In this document: piece after piece, positions 25,142 to 36,490 of the stretch
How positions within the stretch are numbered: position 1 is the first letter of the stretch
Layout of the letters: every line of letters begins with the position of its first letter
DNA from: Brevipalpus yothersi
Lineage: Eukaryota; Arthropoda; Arachnida; Trombidiformes; Tenuipalpidae
Direction of reading: 5' to 3'
Assembly: GCA_003956705.1 (NCBI GenBank)
Contig: QZCP01000147.1
Span: 35,359 to 99,358 of the forward strand
Length of the DNA stretch: 64,000 nt
Notes under the pieces: generated by a model
What the model saw: only the letters and a program-made list of their open reading frames with translations
Database searches by the model: none
What the model was told of the DNA's origin: nothing
Translations under genes and position numbers: made by a program

Positions 25142-27385
25142 ATGGGTCTCATCCCTATTTTTGAAAAATTTCATCATCCTTGTGCTCCGGTAAACATCGA
25201 TATCAGCACTGATTCCATTTTTTCTGTATTTTTGTCTAGTTTTATCCAAGTTTCTGTCAATCAAGATTCTGACGATGATAGAATGTCCGTCCATCTAGCG
25301 AGCGAGAGTCAGCCGCATTCTGAGTCATCTTCGCAACAACGAGAGTCTGATGATGATCAAGAAGTTTCTGATGAGATTGAATCTGAAAACATCGAGCAAC
25401 CAATATATTCCAGCTCTGATGAGAGTGGTACAACACCATCAGACTCAGATGATCCATCATATCAGCCTCCTCAGCAATCTGCTGATGATGATGATTCTTA
25501 TGTGGCAGCTATCACTTTGAAAACAATTTCTAGTCATAGCCTCTGCATCTATGGCTGTGAGGAGAGATCATCTTTGATGAATGTTCCCATAAATGTTCGA
25601 GAAGAAGCGGCAATGTTTAGAATTTTGATACCGAAAGGTGCACGTTGGTGCACATCTCATCAAGGACAAACATTCAACATGGATGAGGTTTGCATGAGCC
25701 CACAGTCTCTATCTCCCTCTAATTATGAGGACTATATTGATCTAATTCTTGGGTGTTTGAAGAATCAAGGGACTATAACCATGCCAACCCGAGCTGGTCA
25801 GAATGATGCTCTACTCAAGAATTTCACTTCTCTCACTTTTGAACAATTCGCCGATCTCGCATCTTACACAACGGTTCCAGATCGTTTCCAAGCGTTAGGT
25901 GCATACATGTTCAGAATGAGATCAGGCCAGCCTCTCGATCGGATTGCGACGTTTTCCGGATACTCCAGAAGCACTTTGCAAAGAAGGTTTGAGCAAATCA
26001 TGAACGATCTTTACAATGCATTCAGACCTCTGAACCTTGGTAGAGGGCATATCAGCAATGAACAAGCATGGGAATATATGACTTACACCTCGAAGACATT
26101 GCTATTAGATAGAGAACAGATTCAAAATCACTCGAAAATCATCCTATGCGATGGCACCTATATTAACATCGAGCGGAGTGCAAATATCTCTGCTCAACAA
26201 AAAACTTACTCTCTCCAGAAAAAGAGGAATCTCTTCAAGCCAATGATCTTTGTATTCCCTGATGGATATATATATGATATCGTTCCACTCAATCCTGCAA
26301 CAGATAATGATGCAACAATGATGAGAAAAATCCAGCAGGATCCTAGCTTTGGTGAGCATTTCGCGAGAGGAGATACTTTTGTTTTCGATCAAGGATTCAG
26401 AGATGTTGTTGATACTATGCGAATAAGAGGTTATAGAGTATACATACCTTCCTTTGGTGATGGAAGTCCTCAACTCACTACAGAGCAAGCGAATGAGTCT
26501 AGGAGGTGAGTCCATACATGGCTCAATGACAATGTCAGATAATATAATTAACATTTCTAACAGAGTCACAAAGATTCGCTTCATTGTGGAACTCGTATTC
26601 GGTAGAATTAAGCAGCAGTTCAGGATAGCTGCTGAGCTACTGAACAACTTGATTATCAAAGACTTCTTGAAACAGCTCGAGATACTCTGCGCGATCATCA
26701 ACAAGTACCATCCAAGAGTTGTTGCTAATAGAGGTCACGAAGAAGAGATTTGCGAACGAATGATCAGCAGGATGAGATTGGGGAATAAACTCTTCCCTCT
26801 CATTCAAGCAGAGGGTCTTTTCAGAGTTGAGAGATCATTCCGGGTCTATGACCCTCGAGAGCAGCTTGTAAGACCATTGGTGAACAACGAGCCCTACTAT
26901 CTTGCGACAGGCAGGTATGGTCTCAAGCTAATCAACTCCTACAAAGCAAGATTCAAGGAGATGAAACTGAAACTTGAGGTGAGATGAATACTTTTTTTGG
27001 TTGAAAACCTATGAGAATTGTACATATAATGTATCATTATTACCTCTAGTTCAAGGTACACCGTGAGGCCTCAACCATAAACTTTGCTCACTACAACATC
27101 GAAGTTCAGCAGCCTCTCTTGTTCCGTGTACGGATGTGTTCACGTCACAAGAGGAATACAAAATGGCAAGTGTTCGTGTTGATGGATCCTGCAGCAGAAG
27201 GGCTTGAGCAAGTCATTGGATATTATTGTAAGTGCAAGAGTGGACTCCGGACTGTGAATCCTTGCTCCCACGCTTTTGTAGCAGTGATGATGATGAGCAC
27301 AGGATTTAGGGGCCATACACCTAATAAGAGATCAGGTGACTTACTTGCCAGTGGTGATGAATCTGGTGATGATTCCACTGGATAG
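25142..27385 (+). CDS. DDE transposase with C-terminal SWIM zinc finger, Spy/ISL2EU-like
   Basis: Three exons, 25142-26505, 26564-26978 and 27050-27385, join in frame across GT-AG introns of 58 and 71 bp to give 704 residues. The N-terminal part is acidic and Ser-rich. It is followed by a small Cys/His module (LCIYGCEE ... ARWCTSHQ), a helix-turn-helix-like stretch (GYSRSTLQRRFEQI) and an IS5/DDE_Tnp_4-type catalytic core: D337 in CDGTYINIE, D416 in VFDQGFRDV and E464 in FIVELVFGRIK. A SWIM motif CxCx9CxH follows (C653, C655, C665, H667). It would cut and paste a DNA transposon. All catalytic residues are present and there are no stops. The start is uncertain: the next Met at 25283 fits the related element at 32883-34748 better. 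Confidence 0.8.
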
Positions 27386-27740
27386 TGACAGTGAAATGAT
27401 AGTGACATTTGAATGACAGTGACATTTTGTGTTTATGAGGGGCTAGATTTGGACACTATAGTGATAATTAATCTACCCCTCGGTCGGACAAAATCCATCC
27501 CTACCTCCTCGTGGTGCCGACTGATTAACACTAACAGGGCTCTGGTCTTCATTTCTCGATGTCTCGAGCTAAGGCTTGAGGAATTGGAATGTGTTGAAGA
27601 ATTTGATCCAGAGAGAGATAGAATATACTTAGAATCTATCCAATCAAAGGCTCTTTCCTACTCGTTGATATGAGTAAAAATATGAGTACCAGATGTTCAA
27701 TCCAATTTCTGACTATTTTGTATCAATCCTGTAGGCTTGA
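27386..27740. other. 3' non-coding part of the DDE transposon
   Basis: Short open frames only, with no family recognised. It lies between the transposase stop and the tandem repeats of the element's right end. Confidence 0.4.
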
Positions 27741-27751
27741 AATATGCTTCA

Positions 27752-28290
27752 TCTTATCTAATCAATCATGAGAGATAAAATAATCTTATCAGTATTTTGA
27801 TTTCATGCCTAGTTCTTTATGGAGAGAATATATTGATTTTTGACCAACTTATCCACGGGCTAGAGATATCACGGGTGTGCAGTCTTATCTAATCAATCAT
27901 GAGAGATAAAATAATCTAATCAGTGTTCTGGTTTCACGTTTAGTTTTTTTTGTAAAGGGAATAAATTGATTTCTAACCGACTTGTACCAATGCTGTGAGC
28001 ATGAAATATACCTTATCTTATCTGATTACTCATGAGAGATAAAATAATCTTATCATTTTTTTGGACTCCTGCCCAGTTTCTCTGTGAAAAAGATATATTG
28101 ATTTTTGACCAACTTGTTCCCGAGTCTTCTTCATGGTTTGTGTACAGACTTATCTTATCAGTTGTGAGAAATATGATAGTGTTATCACTACTTTGGTTTC
28201 AAATCTGGTTTTTCCAGGAAATGATAAATCTATTTTCAATAACCTTATCATCCTTTGAATACAATTAAAAACTTCTTATCTTATCACATT
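27752..28290. repeat. About four degenerate tandem repeats of about 130 bp, rich in GATAAG/CTTATC
   Basis: Repeat units start at about 27752, 27883, 28012 and 28145 with a variant of CTTATCTAATCAATCATGAG followed by AGATAAAATAATCTTATCA. Each contains a later block like ATTGATTTTTGACCAACTT. They end with a 9-bp inverted repeat CTTATCACA/TGTGATAAG at about 28275-28300. They sit between the transposase gene and the right terminus, so they may be sub-terminal transposase-binding repeats. Confidence 0.7.
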
Positions 28291-28299
28291 TGTGATAAG

Positions 28300-28491
28300 A
28301 ATTCAGATGATATAATTTTCATCTTGATATTACCACGCGTTTTCGAGATAGCAAAAGGAGAATAAAATGGCTATATCTCTGGAAGTATGAGTCATACAGA
28401 GTTTTAAACTAGTTTTTTGGTCTTATCATACTCGATAACATGTGATAAGAAATTTTTGTCAAAATCTAAGCATGGGCAGTTTTGACCATTG
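28300..28491. mobile_element. Probable right terminus of the first Spy-like transposon
   Basis: Read inward from 28491, the minus strand GGACAATGGTCAAAACTGCC resembles the terminus of the nested element (GAACAATAGTCAAAAACAGCC). The inner part (GCTATATCTCTGGAAGTATG) matches its inner inverted repeat in layout. It is followed by TTT at 28492-28494, as the Spy target rule predicts. The left terminus could not be fixed; a weak match starts near 25003. Confidence 0.55.
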
Positions 28492-28606
28492 TCCTTTCTT
28501 CACACCATAATGGTAATGAATCATGTTCGAGTCCCAGGTTTTGCAATGTTCGTCTGATCCCACTACATGGTTCTTGATATTGAACTGCAATATCAACTTC
28601 GACGGA

Positions 28607-30155
28607 TCATCTGACGAGTGATCTTGGGGCTGGTCGCCAGATTACTGGGTTAATTCGTTGGAAAGCTGACTGAATACACGTGAGGCCCAACAAGCTAGTG
28701 AATAGCACAGACCAAGCTCCCAGGGATAATCTTTGTGGAGCTCTGCGAGCTCGACTCGATCTCCTTACCACACATGTTTCGGTGCTGGATGTGAGTTGTT
28801 CCTCAGGAGCTGATAAAGTTTCTTCATCCTCATCATGTATCCCTTCATTCTCTGAATCACTTCCTCTTTCCTGATCATGAGGATCGCTGAGACTATCTTC
28901 TTCCGGTATCTCCTCATCAAACCATTCCAAACTTTGTTCATCTATTGGCAGTGTGATAGGAGATGCACTTGAAGCTGATTGCACATAAATTTCAGTACTG
29001 CTTATGCTACTTTCATCTTCCTCGTTTATCATTGAGTCATCACTATGAGGCATAGCTCGTTCTCTATACGGTTTCATCCGACTAATGTGAACTAGTTCCA
29101 CTTTTTGTTTGGGATCGTTTTCTTTGATCAACTTATACACATTGATCCCAAATCTCTCCTGTACGATGAATACCCCTTCCCAGAAGTGGAGTAATTTTTC
29201 AGCTCGTCCCTTCTTTCTTCTAGGCGTATAAACCAACACTTTATCACCTAGTAGAAAGGATATTGGTCGATGGCGTCTGTCATAATCCTTTTTATTTGCT
29301 GATTGAGCATGCTGGATGTTCAGTACAGCTAATTCTCTTTTGGCACTGATGAAACTCCCCAGTAGATCCGCGTAGATTTCTGCATCTGGGATGCCCAATG
29401 ATAGTTGATTCAGATTGGATTCGAGAGGCATTCTAGCCTCGAATCCATGCATCAAAAAGAACGGAGACATCTTTGTTGATGCTTGTACTGAGGTGTTGTA
29501 AGCACTAACAATGAATGGAAGGTGGACATTCCAATCAGTTTGAGATTTACTTAAGTACATTGACAACATAGTAGCCAATGTTTTATTAATTAAATCTTTC
29601 TGTTAATCCATTAGTAGTTGGGTGATAGACGGATGTTCTCAGGTGCTCACTTCCCATTAGATTGTAAATTGCTTTAGCCAGTTGACTCTCGAAGCATTTC
29701 CCTTGGTCTGTGAGCACTTTCAGTGGGACACCGTATCGACAGACAATTTGTTCACAGAAAAACTTGGCTACCTCTATTGAGCTACCATTTGGTAAGGCAC
29801 GGACTTCCACCCATCGAGTGAGGTAGTCAGTGGCCACAATGATGTAGGTACTCTTATTTTCGGACTTCGGAAATCGTTCAAGTAAGTCCATACCAATCAT
29901 TTCAAATGGTCCACCAACTGAAATGGGATTGAGTAGACCTGGCTCTGGTCTAGTTTCGGATTTTTTTGTTTGGCAAGAGTGGCATGAAAGTACATAGATT
30001 TTAGTATCATTTGCTAATGATAGCCACCAATATCTACTCTTTACTAGTTCGAGAGTTTTGTTTATGCCCAGGTGGCCTGAGATAGGATCATCATGGCACT
30101 CGAACAAAACTTCCTGGATCAAGCATTGTGGTATACAGGGCACTAACGTGGGACC
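28607..30155 (-). pseudogene. Integrase of the decayed gypsy element
   Basis: The N-terminal HHCC zinc-binding region is at about 30120-29960 (DPISGHLGINKTLELVKSRY, then CHSCQTKK). The catalytic core D,D,E is in GMDLLERFP, LTDQGKCFE and TNGLTERFN. A 4-base insertion (TAAT doubled) at about 29580 breaks the frame directly after TERFN. A 323-residue frame (29578-28607) continues with the C-terminal part, which has a GPY/F-like region (LLHFWEGVFIV), an acidic stretch and a hydrophobic segment (WSVLFTSLLGL) near its end. Another frame break near 30148 separates it from RNase H. Confidence 0.75.
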
Positions 30156-30955
30156 CGTTTCCGATAAGTGAGTTTCGATAGAATTCCATTGGAGTAATCG
30201 AATTCTGATGTGTCGACGCTTTGGTGCTCCTCTGGTGCGAGCATTGCTTGAATAAATTCATTCAGGATGGGATCTCGTTTCTGATGTTTACCAAAAATAG
30301 GGCCTGCGTGAATCATGTTAATTGAATACTTTTCGATTGGCTCCTCAAAAGGTTGCTCGGATTGGAGCGGGTATCGAGATAGGCAATCGGCAACTAAATT
30401 TGTTTTCCCAGAGCGATAATGCACTTCGAATGAAAATTGTTGTAGTCGGAGAGACCATCGGATAAGACGATCAGGTAATTTATTCTTCGAAGTCAGCCAG
30501 CACAACGCCTTATGATCGGTGAAAATTTTGAAGTGAATACCGGTTAGAAAGTGTTTGAGCTTGTCCAAACACCACACTATTGCAAGAGCTTCTTGTTCGG
30601 TAGTTGAGTAACGTGTTTTGCAGTCCTTGAGTAATCTACTCACACACCAAACAGCGTGAGGTCCATCTTCGTTTCGGTTGATGAGCACTCCACCAATTCC
30701 GTATCCTGAAGCGTCACAGTGTAGCTCGGTAGACAGTGTGTGATCAAAATGGATCAAAACTGGGTCAGAGGCGAGTAGTGATTTAATTTTATTAAAGGCC
30801 ATATCTTGTTCTATGCCCCATCGAAACGGTAAATCTTTTCGGGTCATTCGGGAGAGAGGTTCAGCAATTTGCAAAAAGTTGGCAATAAATTTTCGATAAT
30901 AGCCAGCTAAGCCCATAAAACTTCGAACATCAGTCAGTTCTTTTGGTGTTGGAAA
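30143..30955 (-). pseudogene. RT end and RNase H of the decayed gypsy element
   Basis: It begins at the Spy insertion point with the thumb motif FPTPKELTDVRSFMGLAGYY. RNase H follows with LHCDASGYGIGGVLI (catalytic Asp), TTEQEALAIVW (Glu) and FTDHKALCWL (Asp). It is the direct in-frame continuation of the RT fragment that ends at 35651. Confidence 0.8.
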
Positions 30956-31535
30956 GAACAGTAGTCATCTCGGCCCTAGATCGGATTCCTCCGAAATCTA
31001 TCTTGTCTTATCTATCTCTCAATGAAAAACACAATGGTACCATTCGCAGCCCTGTAGAATGTTTCGTTTCTTAGATATGGGTGCTAACGCTCCAGACACT
31101 GGTAAGGCCATAAAATACCTCAAACTCATCTGATCAGCTTGAAACTCAGTTTTTTCAAGAGTAGACACTGAGTCACGCTTGTTGATTTCATGAAAAAAAT
31201 CTAAAATCATTATCAAAACCCACAATCAAGAAAAATCACATTTCCGGCAAAAATGTCATATCTTTCGAAATCGCTCTGAACACATTATGAAAATGACACA
31301 ATGAGTTTGTCATTGTCTGTTCATGATGTTGTACGAGTTTGAGAGCGCTGACTGGCCGTTTTTTTTAATTATACCAAAAAACTTATTTCAAGTCAGAGAG
31401 ACTATATCTCTGAAAATCGCTCTGAACACATCATGAAAATTGCATAATACATCACTCATCTTATGATAAAAATTCTGAGAAAGTTTCAGCATGCTGGCTA
31501 GCGGCTCTTCCAAGATATGAGAGATTCATCTCTTC
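30956..31535 (+). repeat. Left terminal inverted repeat of the Spy element
   Basis: It pairs with 35070-35650 in inverted orientation over about 580 bp, with scattered differences and a short gap near the outer end. Matches include CGGCCCTAGATCGGATT, AACGAAACGTTC-like and CCAAGATATGAGA-like stretches. Confidence 0.8.
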
Positions 31536-31912
31536 CAATTGTCATGCATAGGCAGTGAGAGATTGCAGCATCAACAGAAGCATCCCTAGCTATCATGCAC
31601 ATGCTTGAGCTGGAACCATATTTTTCATCGGTACTCATCATACTCTGATAACTGTAGTGTCCTATAATGTAACCGAGAAAAAGCCTGGAGCCGAAAAAAG
31701 GGAGCTATTTGAGTGCGCTCGCTCAACTCACCTTTGGATATCACACGTGCGCAGATAGTAATATTGAGAGGAAGGGTGTGGTTCATAGGTTTTTGGTCAG
31801 TTTCATTCTAGCTTTCATTGAGAGAAGATTGCAAGCAACGCGCTTCTTTTTTTCATTTTCCTCATTTTCTCTCGTATGGTTAAAGTCTAGATCTGATCTG
31901 TTCAGAGTTTCA

Positions 31913-32017
31913 ATTTTAGTTTTAGTTTTAGTTTTAGTTTTAGTTTTAGTTTTAGTTTTAGTTTTAGTTTTAGTTTTAGTTTTAGTTTTAGTTTTAGTTT
32001 TAGTTTTAGTTTTAGTT
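31913..32017 (+). repeat. (TTTTAG)n hexamer array
   Basis: About 17 uninterrupted copies of TTTTAG. It lies in the Spy element between the left inverted repeat and the first coding frame. Its reading as VLVLVL is not meaningful. Confidence 0.95.
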
Positions 32018-32138
32018 CAGGGTTGAGGTTTAGGTAAAGTTCGAGCTCTGGTTCATCACCAGCTCGGAGTTTAATTTAGGGGTTCTCGAGTTTTTTTGTT
32101 TTTTTTATCTTTTGTTCTTTATTCTAAAGTGCCCATCG

Positions 32139-32555
32139 ATGATGGCTGACGAGCTGTGCTGCTGCTGTGGAAGAGAATTTGATTTACTCCGTCGCCACCA
32201 TTCGGACGGGAAGAGACGTGGACAATGGCGAACATTTCGAATCACCTCCAATGAGATGGTCCAGTGGATAGAAGACAACAGGGAGGATGTATGCCGACGG
32301 AATGGATATATCATCAGACTTGATTTGGAGGTGAGATTGGAAAATCAGGTTTGTCCCCAATGCAGGACCCGCTACTTGAACTCCAAGAGAAGGGCCTCCA
32401 GGATTAGCCAGAGAGGGATGGATCCTGGCTCGAGTAGCGATAGTGATAGTTATGCGGATGAAAGTAGAGATAACATTCGAGCCAGCCCACCTGAATTGGA
32501 GGATTTGTACCAGCGCTCAGCTTCTCATAGCAATCGAGATACAGGAGCTGACTGA
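32139..32555 (+). pseudogene. Cys-rich N-terminal frame of the Spy element
   Basis: From the ATGs at 32139/32142 it reads MADELCCCCGREFDLL, then a conserved-looking block with VCPQCRTRY, giving two CxxC pairs that could bind zinc. It then becomes Ser/Asp-rich. The reading continues in another frame from about 32550 to 32880 (low-complexity Ser/Asp/Glu) before joining the transposase frame at 32883. Frameshifts or an unrecognised intron may explain this. I know of no named family for the block. Confidence 0.5.
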
Positions 32556-32882
32556 CAGTTTTAGTGAAGCTTTATCAACTCCATCAGTGCAGAAGTTTGC
32601 TCATCGGAGTAAATTCCCCAGATTTAGCTCACCCAATCGAGCTGAGCAAGAAGATTCTGGGGCGAATCAGTCGGAATCTCTGGCTGAGGAGATACTTGAG
32701 CCTCGAGCAGGGCCTAGTGGCTACTCAGGATCACAGTCCGGAGCAGTCTCAGATCCTTCTAATAGGCAGCCCACCAACATTCCCAGCTCAGATGATGGGT
32801 CTAGCTCGGATGAAGAGGGACGTCGGCCAAATCTCCGGCCAAGGGCACAGCCTCTTCCCAATCAGCTCCTTCAAGTAGTCCT

Positions 32883-34748
32883 TTGAGCTCAGATGAGTCT
32901 TCCGATTCAGATCCAGCCTATGAGCCTCCCCATAGTAACCTCGCACCTAGAGAGCGAGAGAATTTCATTCGTGCAACTACCTCTTCTAATAGTAGTTGTG
33001 TTTTTGGTTGTGGGCAGATGCGTCATTCTCGTGTAATAAGCGAAGAAATGAGAGTGAATGTCATCATTCATCATGAGTTATTAATAACTCGGGGTGCTCG
33101 ATGCTGTAGAAGTCATTCAGATACGATCGAAGAGTATGCTGCACTCCAGGCACATCGAGACATTACTCTAGAGGAAAGTCAATACATAAATAATACTTTG
33201 ATAGAGCTCAGGGTAGGACAGATGAAGCTTCAGGTTCCAGAATTGGTTACCAGTAATGATAAATATTACAAGTTCTGGACCAAGCTTTCTACAGTAGATT
33301 TCCAAGACCTTATAGGGCAACTTCCTTCGCTATCAGATAAGAAAAAATAACTCGAGCTTTTCGTTTTCTTGCTCAAATTGAGGCATAATTTCACCGATGG
33401 AGAGATAGCCAGTCTTTTCAGTAAATCTGATTCAACAATTAGACGGTGGAATGAAGCGACAAAGCAGGCTGTTATGAGGGACCTTATCAATGATAACTTG
33501 GGGAGTAGAGAATTCGGCTATCAACAAAGCTCTGTCATTGCCAATGAAGTTTTACTCGGTGATCGGAATAATATACTCCAAGAACTCATCGTCATCGCTG
33601 ATGGTGGGTAAATATATCACCAAGCCAGCTCTAGCTTTGCTTATCAAGCAAGGAGCTGGTCAGTACAAAAGAGCAGAAATCTAGTGAAACCTATGCTGCT
33701 AGTTTATCCAAGTGGATATATTCTGGATCTACACACTACTAATGCAGCAGTCAATAACGATGCAGACATTTTGAGCAATATGTTAAGATTAGATAGAAGA
33801 TACAGGAGACATTTCAGAAGGAATGACGTTCTATTAGTAGATAGAGGATTCAGAAATGTAGTGACACAAGCGAGACAGTTCGGATTCAATGTGAGAATAC
33901 CTCAATCAGCCTCTGGTAGAGCCCAGCTCACATGGCAGCAAGCCAATGAAAACAGAGAAGTCACTTTGAATCGTTGGGTTGTTGAAGTAGTCTTTGCGCA
34001 CATAAAAGACTTCAAGATCATATCGGATATCTGGTACAATAAAAGTCTTCCCAAAAAGTATGGGGATTACATCTCTATATGTGCGAAACTAGTAAACTTA
34101 TATAATCAGAGACTCTATTCAAATAGGGGTAATGAAGATAGGATTCTCGAACGCTACAGATCGCGAAGACACTATCCAAACCTTCTGCATCAGCTTGCAG
34201 TTGATAACTCTTTCAATAGGCAGCTACCTTACTTTCGCGATTATGATCCTCTCACAGAGCACTTGTTCCCTAGGCTAACACCTGATGATATTTATATTTA
34301 TGGTATGGGGTCATATGTCTTGAGATTGGCTCCAAGATATGTGAAATACATGAGGAACGAGAACATACAGCTCTATCCTAAGATTTGCTCTCAGTTTGAG
34401 CGACTCCAGCCAGAGAGATATGGTATAAATCTCAGAGGAGGGAGACTTTTTGGTATGCGTTTCCACTCGAGATACCGGTCGACAAAAACATACAGATGTT
34501 TTATCTTGATAGATCCAAGCTTACAAGGTATTGAATGTATCGTTCAGCATTACTGCTTTTGCTTATCTGGCTCACGAACTTTGGGATGCTGTGCTCATGT
34601 AGCAGCTGCTATTTGGTATCTTTCTGGTGGATATGAGGATGATTCACCGGAGCCTGGAGCTCATCTCAGAGATTTTGCTGTGCGAATGGAGCACCAGCAA
34701 CTCATCCCAAGCCCTGATACTTCAGAGGATGAGATGTTCGAAGAATGA
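32883..34748 (+). pseudogene. DDE transposase with SWIM finger, two in-frame stops
   Basis: One frame is broken only by TAA at 33348-33350 (after DKKK) and TAA at 33609-33611. The latter replaces the Tyr of the conserved DG-x-Y motif that carries the first catalytic Asp. The second Asp is in LLVDRGFRNV and the Glu in RWVVEVVFAHIK. The SWIM motif is CFCLSGSRTLGCCAH near 34560-34600. It shares its layout, including the CVFGCG…ARCCRSH module and the Ser/Asp-rich N terminus, with the intact gene at 25142-27385. Confidence 0.85.
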
Positions 34749-35069
34749 GTGTTGTTGGTTGCATCATCATCGATAGGATGATGTTCATCGGACATGAGCT
34801 GAGATCCTGTCATTAGGACTGGAGATACTCGCCAATACAGAGCTGGGATTCCATCTTCATGATGATGATGCTCGCTGGATTTTTCTAGAATGATTCAAAA
34901 TCTGAGCTAAGCTTCTGCTGTGTTCAGTTTTGAATCCCAATCTATGAATGATACAGATCAGTCATAGATTGGTGGTCAGCGAAGTCCAACCCAACCTCCA
35001 CGTGGTGCTGACTGGGTCATGCTAACTGGGCAATAGCATTGATGGTGATGATACATTCCTGAGAGGGAT
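34749..35069. other. Spy element, 3' non-coding
   Basis: No coding potential is recognised between the transposase stop and the right inverted repeat. It contains the short inverted pair CCAATCTATGAATGA / TCATAGATTGG near 34940-34973. Confidence 0.5.
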
Positions 35070-35650
35070 GAATTTCTCATATCTTGGAAAAGCCGCCAGC
35101 TAGCATGCTGAAACTCTTCCAGAATTTCTATTATAAGATAATTGATGTATCATGCAATTTTCATAATGTTTTCAGAGCGATTTCCAGAGATATAGTCTCT
35201 CTGACTTGAAATGAGTTTTTTGGTATAATTAAAAAAAGCCGCCAGTTAGCGCCTTCAAACTCGTAGAACATCATGAACAAACAATGACAAACTCATTGTG
35301 TCATTTTTGTAATGTGGTCAGAGCGATTCTGAGAGATATGGCATTTTGTCGAGAATGTGATTTTTCTTGATTGTGGGTTTAGATAATGATTTTAGCTTTT
35401 TTTATAACCTCATCAAGGGCAACTCAGTGTTCACTCTTGAAAAAACTAAGTTTCAAGCTGATCAGGCGAGTTTGAGGTATTTTATGGCCTGACCAGTGTC
35501 TGGAACGTTGGCACCCATATCTGAAAAACGAAACGTTCCACAGAGCTGAGAGTAGCATCATCGTGTTTTTCATCGAGGAATAGATAAGATAACATAGATT
35601 TCAGATTAATCCGATCTAGGGCCGAAAATGGCTGTTTTTGACTATTGTTC
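35070..35650 (-). repeat. Right terminal inverted repeat of the Spy element
   Basis: Inverted partner of 30956-31535. The outer end keeps ATAGTCAAAAACAGCC, which is partly missing from the left end. Confidence 0.8.
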
Positions 35651-36490
35651 TTTTTGAACCGCTTCTATTTTGGCTGGATCTGTCTTAATTCCTTCACTAT
35701 CAACTATGTGTCCGAGAAATAAGAGGCTCCTGACGGCCCACTTACATTTCTTTAGTTTTATGGTGAATTCAGCACTACTGATAGCTTTCAGGACATGTTG
35801 CAGTCTCTCAATAAGTTCCTCGAAAGTTGAGCCAAAAATCACCACATCGTCCAAGTACACTAAACATTCCTTATATCTCAGGCCCACAAGCACGATATCC
35901 ATCGTTCTGGAGAAGCTTGAGCCTCCATTAACGGTCCCAAATGGCATTCTCATGAATTCGTATAATTCCTGTGAACAAATAAAGGCTAGCTTCTCACAGT
36001 CTCCGGGTTTTACCGGAATTTGCCAATAACCTGAATTCAAATCGAGCGCACAAAAATAACTGGCACCTTTCAGGGCTGATAATAAATCGTCGATATTGGG
36101 TAATGGATATAAGTCCTTCTTTGTGACCGCGTTAACTTTGCGGAGATCCACACACATTCTCTTTGAGCCATCAGGTTTTTGTACGAGAACAACTGGACTG
36201 GCCCAAAATGACTTTGATGCACGAACGACTCCAAGTTGAATCATTTCGTCAATTTGCTTCCTAATCTCTTCCTGGTCGGAAGCTGAGTAGTGGTAGGGAG
36301 CTCTATTTATTGGACTGCTATCTCCCCTTTTAATTTCATGCCTCCCTACTTTACTGCACCCTAATTTCTTGTTAGTTATTGCGAAACTTTCTTTAAATTC
36401 TTTGAGCAGATTTTTCATCTTAACTCTCTCATTCTCATTGATTTCTGGCAGTTCAAGATTATCAATAGCTTCTACTACATCTCTCTTCTA
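35651..36490 (-). pseudogene. Reverse transcriptase (5' part) of the decayed gypsy element
   Basis: RT motifs in order: SPVVLVQKPDGSKRMCVDLR, LDLNSGYWQIPV, FMRMPFGTVNGGSSF and the catalytic YLDD in CLVYLDDVVIFG near 35850, then FLGHIVDSEGIKTDP. In the pattern that normally reads MPFGLxNAPxTFQ, this copy has TVNGGSSF, an unusual change. A frameshift near 36490 separates it from the protease frame. The end is the Spy insertion point. Confidence 0.85.

Larger units (their letters stand above)
30956..35650 (+). mobile_element. Spy-type DNA transposon with long terminal inverted repeats
   Basis: A 4695-bp insertion in gypsy pol. The ends are GAACAGTAGTC and GACTATTGTTC in inverted orientation. 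The flanks are AAA (30953-30955) and TTT (35651-35653), and removing the element restores the RT reading frame exactly (…VQK|FPTP…) with no duplicated bases. That is the hallmark described for Spy transposons, which insert between AAA and TTT without target-site duplication. Inside are a DDE/SWIM transposase with two stop codons and an upstream Cys-rich frame. It is now non-autonomous unless helped in trans. Confidence 0.8.

Noticed and set aside
27413..27673. 86-codon frame after the transposase
   Set aside because: No conserved motif, and it lies in the transposon's non-coding 3' part.
28520..28545. B-box-like GTTCGAGTCCC as a tRNA gene
   Set aside because: No A box at the right distance and no acceptor pairing; too little to call.
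31913..32017. (TTTTAG)n as a telomere repeat
   Set aside because: The array is internal to a DNA transposon, short, and not the TTAGG type expected in arthropods.
31709..32026. Open frame ending in a long Val-Leu run
   Set aside because: It is only the translation of the (TTTTAG)n array and has no other support.
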